In this document: positions 42,517-51,022 of the stretch, piece by piece
How the letters are laid out: every line of letters starts with the position of its first letter
Position numbering within the stretch: position 1 is the stretch's first letter
Assembly (NCBI RefSeq): GCF_025567625.1
Contig: NZ_JAOQJC010000004.1
Coordinates: 62,001 to 126,000 of the forward strand
Direction: 5' to 3'
DNA: 64,000 nt
Origin: Paenibacillus sp. J5C2022
GTDB taxonomy: Bacteria; Bacillota; Bacilli; Paenibacillales; Paenibacillaceae
Program-made: the position numbers and the translations under genes
Notes under the pieces: generated by a model
What the model was told of the DNA's origin: nothing
Seen by the model: the letters and a program-made list of their open reading frames with translations, nothing else
Databases searched by the model: none

Positions 42517-44244
42517 ATGAAAGGCGAGAACAAGCATGGCAAACGCGGTGGCAACGAGAGAAGGGCGAGCAAGCCGGCGGAAAGCGGAAGCGGTGAGAGA
42601 AGGTCGAGCAAGCCGGCGGGAAGCGGAGGCAGTGAGAGAAGGTCAAGCAAGCCAACTGGAAGCGGAGGCAGTGAGAGAAGGTCGAGCAAGCCGACGGGAA
42701 GCGGAGGCGGTGAGAGAAGGTCGAGCAAGCCGGCGGGAAGCGGAGGCGGTGAGAGGAAGACGAGTCGGCCAACGGAAGCGGGAGGCAAGCGGCCGCATCA
42801 CGGCAAAGGTCACGCAGGACGGGAGCAAGTGAGAGCCGGGAACAGGCCTGCTGGTGAAAGGAACGGCGGGACTTCGGCGGAGCAGGTGAAGGCGGGCGAC
42901 CGCATCGTCGTCACCATTAAGCGGATCGGCATTAACGGGGAAGGCGTCGGCTACTATAAGCGGAAGGCAGTATTCATAAAAGGAGCACTGCCCGGCGAGG
43001 TGGTCAAGGCGAAGGTGTCGGGAGTGGAGCGCGGCTATATGTCTGCGGACGTCGTGGAAATCGAGAAGCGCTCCAAGCAACGGCAGGAGCCTATGTGCGA
43101 AGTATACGACACTTGCGGCGGCTGTCAGCTGCAGCATATGACATACGATGCCCAACTGGAGGCGAAGGAAGAAATCGTACGCGAGGCTTTCCGGCGCTAT
43201 ACCGGTCTGGAGGATCTGCCGCTACGAGTGATTATTGGAATGGGCAATCCGTGGGGTTACCGGAACAAAGCGCAGCTGCAGACGGGACAGTATAAGGGAG
43301 AGATCATAACGGGACTGTATGCTGCGGGCTCTCATCGGCTGGTGGATATTAGCGGCTGTGCGGTCCAGCATCCTGCCGTGAATCGTACAGTTGACGGCGT
43401 GAAGCGCATAATGGCGGAGCTGGATATTCCCATCTACGATGAGCGGAAGAGAGAAGGAGCGGTGCGGACGATCGTGGCCCGGGTCGGCACCGAGACGGGC
43501 AAGGTGCAATTGACGCTGATCACGGTGACAGATCGGCTGCCGGATGCCAGACGGCTTGTGCAGCGAGTTCGCGACGAGCTTCCCGATGTGGTGACGATTG
43601 CCCATAATGTCAACAAGGGCAAGTCGCCGCTTATCTTCGGCGAGCGGACGGCTATTTTATGGGGGGAGGAGCGCTTGGGGGAGACACTTGGGGACGTGCA
43701 ATTTTCCTTGTCGCCACGCGCCTTCTTCCAGCTTAATCCGGAGCAGACGGTGAAGCTGTACGATGCGGTGCGGGAGGCGGCAGAGCTGACGGGAACGGAG
43801 TTGGTCGTCGATGCCTACTGCGGCACGGGGACAATCGGCCTGTGGCTGGCTCCGCATGCGTGCGAGGTGCGAGGGATTGAACTGATTCCGGAGTCGGTCA
43901 GCGATGCGAGGGACAATGCCCGGACGAGCGGCATCGAGAATACGCGCTTCTACGAGGGACGTGCCGAGCAGCTGCTGCCGGAGTGGGTAGCGCAAGGCGT
44001 GCGTCCCGACGTCGTTGTCGTCGACCCGCCGCGCACCGGCTGCGAATTGCCGCTGCTTCAGGCGATCGTCAAGTCGAAGCCGCGACGGCTGGTCTATGTC
44101 TCGTGCAATCCCTCCACCTTGGCGAAGGATTGCAAGGTGCTGCTGGAGAACGGCTACCGTCTGGAATGGGTCCAGCCGGTAGATATGTTTCCTCAGACGG
44201 CGCATGTGGAGTGCGTGGTGGGGATATGTCGCATCGATACTTAG
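42517..44244 (+). CDS. rlmD: 23S rRNA (uracil-5-)-methyltransferase RlmD/RumA type
   Basis: A 575-residue SAM-dependent RNA methyltransferase. The first 88 residues are a low-complexity tail with six 13-residue repeats (GGSERRSSKPTGS). A TRAM domain (about 130-185) is followed by the iron-sulfur cysteines C-x5-CGGC (near 195-204), motif FQLNPEQ near 408, VVDAYCGTGTIGLWLA near 430, and the catalytic VVDPPRTGCELPLL with SCNPSTLAKD. The normal length without the tail is about 450-480 residues. ATG 42517 has AACGGAGAGAAG upstream. An AT-rich island begins immediately at its 3' end. Confidence 0.9.
   Translation: MKGENKHGKRGGNERRASKPAESGSGERRSSKPAGSGGSERRSSKPTGSGGSERRSSKPTGSGGGERRSSKPAGSGGGERKTSRPTEAGGKRPHHGKGHAGREQVRAGNRPAGERNGGTSAEQVKAGDRIVVTIKRIGINGEGVGYYKRKAVFIKGALPGEVVKAKVSGVERGYMSADVVEIEKRSKQRQEPMCEVYDTCGGCQLQHMTYDAQLEAKEEIVREAFRRYTGLEDLPLRVIIGMGNPWGYRNKAQLQTGQYKGEIITGLYAAGSHRLVDISGCAVQHPAVNRTVDGVKRIMAELDIPIYDERKREGAVRTIVARVGTETGKVQLTLITVTDRLPDARRLVQRVRDELPDVVTIAHNVNKGKSPLIFGERTAILWGEERLGETLGDVQFSLSPRAFFQLNPEQTVKLYDAVREAAELTGTELVVDAYCGTGTIGLWLAPHACEVRGIELIPESVSDARDNARTSGIENTRFYEGRAEQLLPEWVAQGVRPDVVVVDPPRTGCELPLLQAIVKSKPRRLVYVSCNPSTLAKDCKVLLENGYRLEWVQPVDMFPQTAHVECVVGICRIDT
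42547..42780 (+). repeat. six 39-bp coding repeats in the rRNA methyltransferase N-terminus
   Basis: Six in-frame 39-bp units encode GGNERRASKPAES, GSGERRSSKPAGS, GGSERRSSKPTGS (twice), GGGERRSSKPAGS and GGGERKTSRPTEA. The tail is basic and probably disordered, like RGG-type RNA-binding tails. Confidence 0.93.
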
Positions 44245-44387
44245 AAGTCTATAGTTTTCAGCATTCTGCGAAGTATTTCTCATTTGTGCAAGATGACGAT
44301 GACTATAAGAATAAGGTATTGAGAGATACGATTATGGTTAAGGTTGTTTTGGATTTGAAATGGGTGGACATGACGAGTGATTTTTAG
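44226..44387 (+). CDS. possible 53-aa ORF at the rlmD/island junction
   Basis: ATG 44226 lies inside the last codons of the rRNA methyltransferase gene (GGTGGGG just upstream) and reads MSHRYLEVYSFQHSAKYFSF, then an acidic and a hydrophobic stretch, to TAG 44385-44387. Composition is AT-rich from about base 44245, unlike the methyltransferase. It may be the remnant of an element gene fused to the junction, or a chance ORF. Confidence 0.3.
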   Translation: MSHRYLEVYSFQHSAKYFSFVQDDDDYKNKVLRDTIMVKVVLDLKWVDMTSDF

Positions 44388-44458
44388 AATACAAGAATCA
44401 TTATTCTTATGCTATTTATGGCATGAACCTTGAAAATGAATAAGCATCAAAACGTTGA

Positions 44459-44490
44459 AAGACCACCTTGCAAAACGAAGGTGGTCTTTC
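44459..44490. terminator. terminator downstream of rlmD
   Basis: Perfect 12-bp stem AAAGACCACCTT and AAGGTGGTCTTT with an 8-base loop GCAAAACG. A- and T-rich arms make it bidirectional. Confidence 0.8.
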
Positions 44491-44503
44491 GTATAACACC
44501 ATA

Positions 44504-44624
44504 TTATGCGAACCATTTTTCGACCCTTCATAAAGGCCATAATCCCTTGCGCAGCAAGGCTTTTCCCTGTTTTCTCACTTCGCTTTTGTCGCTTTGTTTT
44601 CGCATAACTTTGATTTTTTCAGCT
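44504..44624. repeat. ~121-bp dispersed repeat, copy 1
   Basis: From ATTATGCGAA to CAGCT. It aligns along its whole length with 46706-46827, by eye about two thirds identical: shared blocks include ATTATGCGAA, TCACTTCGCT, TTTCGCAT and AACTTTGATT. An inverted pair TTATGCGAA (44506-44514) and TTCGCATAA (44599-44607) lies within it. It could be a recombination site or the inactive end of a small element. Confidence 0.75.
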
Positions 44625-44883
44625 CAGATATACGAACCAGGCGTTTGCAGGATATGTGCAGAAAAAGAAATACGCACCTGATTTTTACGTGATATACGAA
44701 GCTGATGCTGCAAGCTTACCTCTTGTTGAATAATCAGTCAAGTTTAAGTCTATTGCGTTGGTCAGCTTGTTGGTTTTTTTTTACAAGCTAGTCTAACAGA
44801 GCATTGTTGATTTAAAAAAGATTGCCTATTTTTTGACATTCCGTTATATTAAAGCTAATCGAATATTCTATTGAAGCGGAAGC

Positions 44884-44930
44884 ACCGCAGATATTGCCTA
44901 AATAACAGGCAAGGTCTGTGGTTTTTTGCG
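44884..44930 (+). terminator. terminator-like hairpin directly upstream of the 93-aa gene
   Basis: Outer stem ACCGCAGA and TCTGTGGT (one G-U pair), inner stem TTGCCT and AGGCAA, then TTTTTTG. It ends 27 bases before ATG 44957. A perfect -35 (TTGACA, 44836) lies upstream; the -10 is unclear. If the promoter is used, the hairpin would act as an attenuator. Confidence 0.6.
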
Positions 44931-44956
44931 TTTCGACTAAAACTGGAGGTATTGAA

Positions 44957-45238
44957 ATGAAATGTTGTTCTTTCTGTTCTAACGAAGCTGTGAAGTTGTT
45001 TAGCCATTTGATTTATGATCTTGGTTCACTCTGTATCGAATGTTATATGCGGCTTCATGGCTCTTGTGGGGCATGCGCTTCCAGCTTGTTGCCTTTAGAT
45101 CCAATCCCCGACGTTTCCTATCGAGTTCAGGCGATGTTTTTAGGCTTGGGAGATAAAACTCTCCTTGTATGCAATAGTTGCTTTGAATCGGTTCATAAGG
45201 AGTTCACTTATATGTTTGAGGGGCTTAAGGGGGATTAA
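44957..45238 (+). CDS. 93-aa cysteine-rich (zinc-binding-like) protein
   Basis: A 93-residue protein with four cysteine pairs or clusters: CCSFC (residues 3-7), CIEC (near 26-29), CGAC (near 38-41) and CNSC near 75-78. This suggests one or two zinc knuckles. TGGAGG lies eight bases before ATG 44957. It is preceded by a terminator-like hairpin, so expression may be attenuated. Family not recognised. It belongs to the small repeat-bounded accessory segment with the two genes that follow. Confidence 0.6.
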   Translation: MKCCSFCSNEAVKLFSHLIYDLGSLCIECYMRLHGSCGACASSLLPLDPIPDVSYRVQAMFLGLGDKTLLVCNSCFESVHKEFTYMFEGLKGD

Positions 45239-45336
45239 TTTTGAAAGCTCTGCTCAAATTAGCAGGTTTTTACACGACTCATGGCGAAATTTGTAGCAAT
45301 CAACTTGACAGTTAAGTAAAGAAGGTGCCTTGTAGA

Positions 45337-45945
45337 ATGTTCAAAAATTTATTCGGAACCGGAGATCCCTTCCCTGATCTTGATCGTGAACATAAATCGA
45401 TCCCGTTGAAGCGCAAGGGCGACATCAATTATGAAGTCGAATGGCGAACCGTTGATATCGCAAAAGACGGACACAAGGTAATCCATGTCGATAAAACTCG
45501 GCATGGCGAGACCGTCATGATCTATCGTCTACACCATCATGACCACAATGAACTAGAAGATCAGCCTATCCACTTGTGTATCAAGATCGTATCCCAAAAG
45601 GGGATAAAAACTCCCGATTTGAATGCGTTCTTGTTCTTTTACCATAAGAACAAGCTCATGCGAATTTCTGACATCAAAATTAAAGGCAATCACGTTAGCC
45701 GTGGCTACGGTTCGATCCTGATGACTGCCATCATGCAGCTAGTCGACCACCTGCAAGTCCGGTATATCACCGGCATAATATCAGGGGTTGATTGGGATCA
45801 CATTGATAGATTGGAGCATTATTACCGGAAGTTTGGCTTTGATTGCGATCTCGATCATGAAGCCCATTTTGGCAGGATTATATGGGGCAATGAAGCGATT
45901 GGAGCTACCCGAGAAGAGTTTGAAAAATTACGCTATGAATTGTAG
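45337..45945 (+). CDS. GNAT-like N-acetyltransferase domain protein
   Basis: A 202-residue protein. The C-terminal 90 residues look like a GNAT fold: RISDIKIKGNHVSRGYGSIL (near residues 109-128) carries the acetyl-CoA pyrophosphate loop as R-G-Y-G-S, and HIDRLEHYYRKFGFDCD (near 161-177) is the usual C-terminal motif. The N-terminal half is beta-rich and unassigned. ATG 45337 is chosen, with AAGAAGGTG upstream. In accessory islands such proteins can be toxins, antitoxin partners or metabolic enzymes; substrate unknown. Confidence 0.65.
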   Translation: MFKNLFGTGDPFPDLDREHKSIPLKRKGDINYEVEWRTVDIAKDGHKVIHVDKTRHGETVMIYRLHHHDHNELEDQPIHLCIKIVSQKGIKTPDLNAFLFFYHKNKLMRISDIKIKGNHVSRGYGSILMTAIMQLVDHLQVRYITGIISGVDWDHIDRLEHYYRKFGFDCDLDHEAHFGRIIWGNEAIGATREEFEKLRYEL

Positions 45946-46127
45946 TAGATTATCGGCATAAAACATTCTTTTTTGAATGAAGGCTGGAATGTTAATTATG
46001 AATGCCTGGCTAATATTATTATTCCACTTGAGAGCTCAATTAGATCGCGACGCATATGTTGATTCTGTGAAGTATGTGAATTTACGGTGTTTCCTGAAAT
46101 GCGAAGAAAATAAAAGAGGTGAATAAG

Positions 46128-46688
46128 TTGGCTGTACAATTTTCATATATCAAGAGAGCATTAAATAATTCTATAAAAGAATTTTTAGATAGAGACAAGT
46201 ATCTTTTAGAGAAGAATGTTAGTGAACGGGCAATATCTCACAAGATAGCTTCTTACTTAGAAGATGAATTCGGTTCCTTTTATGATGTTGATTGTGAGTT
46301 TAATAGAAATGCTTCAAATGAAGCCGAATTGAAAAAAATACTTGTGATACATAATGAAATAAAAGAACTGCCTGGAATTAAGAGTAATCCAAGAATTCAT
46401 GAAATAGATGGGGAAGAATATTATGAGTTCTCGGTGTATCCAGACATAATAGTCCATAAACGTGGAAGATCAAATAGAAACATACTTATTATCGAAATTA
46501 AAAAATCAAACAGCTCAATTACAAAGGATTATGATTACTGCAAATTAAAGGCATACACAGACTCTAAATATAATGATTTAAAATATCAGTATGGTGCCTT
46601 TTTATCTTTTAATATGGCAACTATGAGTTGCTCAAATATTGAATGGTTCAAAGATGGAAAGACTATTGAATTGTCGAGTTTCTCATAG
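46128..46688 (+). CDS. small PD-(D/E)XK nuclease-like protein
   Basis: A 186-residue protein from TTG 46128, which has AAAGAGGTG six bases upstream; GTG 46119 lies inside that ribosome site and is unlikely. YPDIIVHKRGRSNRNILIIE ending IKKS has the PD-(D/E)XK signature (Asp near residue 106, E-I-K near 123-125), with an upstream helix glutamate in SERAISHKI (near 34). This is the active-site layout of many restriction and defence nucleases. It may act alone or with the preceding GNAT-like protein. AT-rich, typical of horizontally acquired genes. No family assigned. Confidence 0.6.
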   Translation: MAVQFSYIKRALNNSIKEFLDRDKYLLEKNVSERAISHKIASYLEDEFGSFYDVDCEFNRNASNEAELKKILVIHNEIKELPGIKSNPRIHEIDGEEYYEFSVYPDIIVHKRGRSNRNILIIEIKKSNSSITKDYDYCKLKAYTDSKYNDLKYQYGAFLSFNMATMSCSNIEWFKDGKTIELSSFS

Positions 46689-47161
46689 CACTTCAGTAAC
46701 ATCGAATTATGCGAAAACATTTTTTAAACCTTAAAAATGCCTTGAACCATTGTGTAGCAAAGGTTCTCCCTATATCCTCACTTCGCTATTGCTGCTTTCT
46801 TTCGCATCAACTTTGATTATCCCAGCTTATGAATCACGGGTTATACGCTGATGAATGGCAGCCAAGCGTATTGTGAGTATTCCGGTGGATGAGTGTTGCC
46901 ATTCCAATTACATTACAGACAACTTCCGTTATAAGACATTGCAGAAAGAGAAATCATACATACAACCCCCGCAATCAGGACTGCCTATTGACACATAGAA
47001 GGAGGGAAAAGCAATAGGCTATTGAAGCGACCTTGAAAAAATGCTACTGCAACATGTCCGAGCAAGATCCGATTCAAGCCGTTGAATTTTAATCCTAGTA
47101 TTTACGTGCGGATAATGAAAGTCAATAAGTAACTAGGCTTAAAATTATCGAAAAAAGGAAA
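46689..47161. other. 470-bp intergenic region before hamA
   Basis: It contains repeat copy 2 (46706-46827) and an inverted repeat GCCTATTG ... CAATAGGC (46982-47019) around an unused ribosome-site-like AAGGAGGG. I see no gene. Confidence 0.6.
46706..46827. repeat. ~121-bp dispersed repeat, copy 2
   Basis: It aligns end to end with 44504-44624. Here the inverted pair is TTATGCGAA and TTCGCATCA. The two copies are in the same orientation and bracket the three accessory genes 44957-46688. Confidence 0.75.
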
Positions 47162-48160
47162 ATGACGGAAAGTGTCGAAGTAAGTAGTATAGATCATTTA
47201 GAGGTGCGGGGTGATAGGGTGAATTTAAATTGGGCCGAATGTACTAGGATTTCGGATCGATGGATAAAGGATTATCTTAATCATAATGAGGCTCATAATG
47301 AGGCAAAGATTAATGTGAGGAGCTATAGTTTAAAGTTCAGTGGAACACAATATCAGATAATGGGTTTTGTCGAAGGAATAGTTGATTATATTAAACAATT
47401 TGTATTTCCTCCTGAAGATATTAGTCGTTTCGAAGCTGAGGGAATAGATGTTTATAGGCGAGCTATGCAATATTTTGGTGACACTAATCCAGAAAATGAC
47501 GGTAAGTATGGAGAATTGCTACTATACTTGTTTACTGAATCTGTTTTGAAAGCACCTATGATTGCACACAAAATGACTCTGCTGACGAATACCCGTGATC
47601 AAGTAAAAGGAGGGGACGGTATATTTTTTGGAGAGTACAATGGCTCTAATTCTCTATTTATTGGTGAATCGAAAATTGAGCTCGAAGCAACAACTGCAAT
47701 TACACATGCACTTGGTTCTATTGAAAGATTTCACTCTAATTTGGAAACCACTTCGCAATTTCGACATGAATTAATAATAGCTAGTCAAATTCTTCGACAA
47801 GACCTAACTGTGGAACAATTGGATTATCTGTATGATAGTTTTACTCCGAAAACGGAAACTTATAAACAAAATAACTTGGTGCATCCCATTTTAATTATTT
47901 ATGAAGATCAGCATATTAGTGATATTGAAGTGGCTTGCAAAGGACATTTGGACGGGGAGTCTCTCTTAAGTAAGAGAATGAAGAAGAGAATACCGGAGTT
48001 AGTAAAAAATATTCAATCAAAATTAACGGATCATCCGAAAGTTAAAACAGTATTTCTTGATTTCTTCTTTTTACCCACCACAAGTGTAAAGCAACTTAGA
48101 CATACTATGTATCAAGCGATTCATGGAGTTGCATATACATCTCCAACCTCAAAAGCGTAA
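47162..48160 (+). CDS. hamA: Hachiman antiphage protein HamA (DUF1837)
   Basis: A 332-residue protein with the DUF1837 pattern of HamA. YGELLLYLFTESVLKAPMIA (near residues 116-135) is followed by KGGDGIFFGEYN and SLFIGESKIELEA, with D152, E169 and K171 forming the PD-(D/E)XK nuclease site known for HamA. In characterised Hachiman systems HamA is held inactive by the helicase HamB and degrades DNA when phage DNA damage is sensed. ATG 47162 follows AAAAAAGGAAA. hamB starts 33 bases after the stop, the canonical two-gene order. Confidence 0.88.
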   Translation: MTESVEVSSIDHLEVRGDRVNLNWAECTRISDRWIKDYLNHNEAHNEAKINVRSYSLKFSGTQYQIMGFVEGIVDYIKQFVFPPEDISRFEAEGIDVYRRAMQYFGDTNPENDGKYGELLLYLFTESVLKAPMIAHKMTLLTNTRDQVKGGDGIFFGEYNGSNSLFIGESKIELEATTAITHALGSIERFHSNLETTSQFRHELIIASQILRQDLTVEQLDYLYDSFTPKTETYKQNNLVHPILIIYEDQHISDIEVACKGHLDGESLLSKRMKKRIPELVKNIQSKLTDHPKVKTVFLDFFFLPTTSVKQLRHTMYQAIHGVAYTSPTSKA

Positions 48161-48193
48161 GTTCTAGATAAATTAGGAGGTGGAAGTTAAACT

Positions 48194-50824
48194 ATGAGCA
48201 ACACCTTTGATTCTGCATTTAATCATGAAGTATTAAATGATTCTATAGATATTCTTACAAAAAATCAATTTATTCTTGATAATAACATACAACAACAATT
48301 AATTGAAATCCCAAAAGAAAAGCTTCGTAAAGCAAACTGGTTGTCATCAATACTGGCATTAAGCCCTGATGAGGCTCATCAACAAAAAGCCTTGAATTTT
48401 TCGACGCTTTGTTATTTACAATATAATAATGATTTGTATTTAAGGAATTGTTATTTAACTCAATCAAGAACCGGTAATATTCCTTTAAGTAAGCACTTAA
48501 ATGGGTTGTTTAATAAGGGGAACTTCTCAAATTCGTTTAACACATTGTTGGATATTGAAATGGGCTTACAAAGGTTTGACTCAATAATTAATATAGACAA
48601 TCATGAGTTTGTTTCAACAAGATTTCAAAAAAAACTATGGAAAGCACTTCAAGAGGAACCAAGCAATATCGCAATCTCTGCACCAACCTCATCCGGTAAA
48701 TCTTTCATTATTCAAAATTATTTGATCAATAGGAGTCGGAAATTAGATGCTTTTCGGGCAGTATACATTGTGCCTTCTAGAGCATTAATATATCAAGTAA
48801 GTGCAAGTTTTAAGAAAAATTTAAATGATGAAGGAATAATAGTACGAACAGGATTTGGGAATGAAGAAACTAACGAAATATCTAAAAAAGAAGTTATCGT
48901 TGTTACGCCAGAGAGATGCTTGAAATTACTTGAAGTAAACATGAGTAATGATTCATATACAGATATTAATGTGATTTTTATTGATGAAATACAAAACATT
49001 GAAAAGGGCTCCAGAGGTATTTTGCTTGAATATATCCTTAAGGAATTACATAGAAGATGGCCAAAGGCAAAATTGGTAACTGCAGGACCGTATTTAGAGC
49101 GATCAGAAAACTTATTACATGAACTTAGTACAAATAGTGTTAGCCCCCAAATAACAAGATTATCTTCTGTATTTCAATTAAAATCTGTAATAAGCGCTTC
49201 TAAGCAAGATAGGAAATTATTAAAGGCAAGTGTAATTAGTCCTTCAGGTAGATTACTTGAATTTAATGTGAAAACCAAATCAAGTTTTTTTTCGAAAATA
49301 AAAAATAATCCAGGCGAGGCGCTTGCAAACATAGTAAGCGTATTTGGAAGTGATAGTAAAAATATTATATATTCTCATCGTACTGACACTTCTGAAAACT
49401 GGGCAATAAAAATATCTGAAAATACTTCATCAAATACGAGCCAAACAACTGGTGAGCGAATCGATGAATTAATTGCCTACTTATCGGAAGAGGTTCATGA
49501 AAAATACTCTTTGATTAGGTGCTTAAAAAAAGGTGTGGCTTTTCATCATTCAGGCCTTCCTGATATAGCTAGAACAGAAATAGAAGATATTTATTCTAAC
49601 AGTGAGGATATACAGAATTTAGTATGTACCTCAACTCTCCTTGAGGGGGTCAATTTGCCTGCAAAGAAAATGTTTATTATAAAACCTAAAGCAGCGAGCA
49701 ATAATTTAAGTGATTTTGATTTCGGGAATTTAATCGGTAGGGCTGGAAGAATGTCAGAACATCTATATGGTTCTATCTATTGTATAGAACTGGATGAAGA
49801 ACCTTGGGCCAAGGAAAAATTAACAAATGATTTCTCTAAAGAAATTGTTTCCGCAACAAGTCGAGCAATGACAGAAAACTTGGATGAATTGAAATTGGGA
49901 TTAACGATGAATCCTCTGCATATAAAAGCTAATGAGGGAATTGCATATACAATAAGCATTCTACGTCATAAGCTAAATCAAAGTGAGGAAGAACTAACGG
50001 ACTACCTAGCAATTCGAAAAGTTGAACAAACGGATGCTGAAATGATTCTGACAGAGTTGAAAAAAAGCTCAGCATCTATGATTATACCGAAAGAGTTGCT
50101 TGCTCTAAATCCAATGATAGATCCTATTTTACAAGATAGTTTTTTTAGAAACATTCAGCAAAATGGGATATATCAATGGCTAATTACTGCGCTGCCCTTT
50201 AATACAAGAGATATGATAAGTGTGCAAGAACAAAGGGGAATGGAATTTAAAGATAAAAACTTTTATGGACAGTTTGAATATGTTACTGAAGCATTAAACC
50301 ATTTTTTCGATATTGTCTCAGAGGCAAACAATAATAGTAGTTATGCAAGCTATACTATACGCCAGATAGTAAGAGATGCAGTTCCTTGGATTCGTGGGTC
50401 TTCATATAAAGTGCTAATAGAAAGAGAACTTGAGAATCTTTCTGAAGAAGAGACGGTAGAGAAAGTAGATACTGCTGTCAGAAGAATAACCAAAAGTATA
50501 AATAAAAATGTTAGATTTCTAATGGTAAAATACTTTAAGCTTTGGGCGGACACTTTAAGATACTTTATGAGTGATGAGGAAATAGAGAGTCATAAGTACA
50601 TACTTAATCTATGCAATATGATAGAAATGGGAACCGATAACCCTAGAGGACTGGAACTAATCTCAAAGGGAATAACTCGGACTGTCGCTCTTGCGTTAGT
50701 TAAAAAAATCCCACATAGCTACACAGGTAGTTTAGAAGATTGGATACAAATAAATGCCAAGTTTGTATTGCCACCGCTATATGTGAAACATTTGAAAAAC
50801 CTGGGATACAAAATATCTAATTGA
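48194..50824 (+). CDS. hamB: Hachiman antiphage helicase HamB
   Basis: An 876-residue superfamily 2 helicase. Walker A is SAPTSSGKSF (about residues 162-171), motif Ia VPSRALIYQ, Walker B FIDEIQNIEKG (262-272), the C-terminal RecA part CTSTLLEGVNLP (near 479) and motif VI GRAGRMSE (near 516). It belongs to the DEAD/Ski2-like group used by HamB. The N-terminal 140 residues are a helical domain. TTAGGAGGTGG lies upstream of the ATG. It partners HamA directly upstream. The system looks intact: no frameshift and all key motifs present. A terminator follows at 50975-51007. Confidence 0.88.
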   Translation: MSNTFDSAFNHEVLNDSIDILTKNQFILDNNIQQQLIEIPKEKLRKANWLSSILALSPDEAHQQKALNFSTLCYLQYNNDLYLRNCYLTQSRTGNIPLSKHLNGLFNKGNFSNSFNTLLDIEMGLQRFDSIINIDNHEFVSTRFQKKLWKALQEEPSNIAISAPTSSGKSFIIQNYLINRSRKLDAFRAVYIVPSRALIYQVSASFKKNLNDEGIIVRTGFGNEETNEISKKEVIVVTPERCLKLLEVNMSNDSYTDINVIFIDEIQNIEKGSRGILLEYILKELHRRWPKAKLVTAGPYLERSENLLHELSTNSVSPQITRLSSVFQLKSVISASKQDRKLLKASVISPSGRLLEFNVKTKSSFFSKIKNNPGEALANIVSVFGSDSKNIIYSHRTDTSENWAIKISENTSSNTSQTTGERIDELIAYLSEEVHEKYSLIRCLKKGVAFHHSGLPDIARTEIEDIYSNSEDIQNLVCTSTLLEGVNLPAKKMFIIKPKAASNNLSDFDFGNLIGRAGRMSEHLYGSIYCIELDEEPWAKEKLTNDFSKEIVSATSRAMTENLDELKLGLTMNPLHIKANEGIAYTISILRHKLNQSEEELTDYLAIRKVEQTDAEMILTELKKSSASMIIPKELLALNPMIDPILQDSFFRNIQQNGIYQWLITALPFNTRDMISVQEQRGMEFKDKNFYGQFEYVTEALNHFFDIVSEANNNSSYASYTIRQIVRDAVPWIRGSSYKVLIERELENLSEEETVEKVDTAVRRITKSINKNVRFLMVKYFKLWADTLRYFMSDEEIESHKYILNLCNMIEMGTDNPRGLELISKGITRTVALALVKKIPHSYTGSLEDWIQINAKFVLPPLYVKHLKNLGYKISN

Positions 50825-50974
50825 AAATCCATCACATCTGAGCAGCATTTTATATTTGATGATTGCTGTATAAGTTTGGGTTTTAGAATGACAAATCTCT
50901 CATATTTGTTTCACTAGGGGCCTAATGGATGAAAAAAAATACATTTACTGATTAATTCTAAGGAGGAAAACGAA

Positions 50975-51007
50975 GGGACATCACATTGGGGATTTTTGTG
51001 ATGTCCC
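50975..51007. terminator. bidirectional terminator between hamB and the convergent operon
   Basis: Perfect 11-bp stem GGGACATCACA and TGTGATGTCCC, with loop TTGGGGATTTT, lies between two convergent transcripts. An unused AAGGAGG at 50960 nearby may be a remnant of an earlier gene. Confidence 0.8.
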
Positions 51008-51022
51008 TGTTTGTATTTGCGA

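Larger units (their letters stand above)
44388..44956. other. 570-bp AT-rich intergenic region at the left end of the island
   Basis: It holds a terminator (44459-44490), a ~121-bp repeat (44504-44624), a perfect -35 TTGACA (44836-44841) and a terminator-like hairpin (44884-44926) just before the next gene. No further protein gene is visible. Confidence 0.7.

Noticed and set aside
45979..46127. 49-codon hydrophobic ORF before the PD-(D/E)XK-like gene
   Set aside because: No ribosome site upstream, and it ends inside the ribosome site of the next gene.
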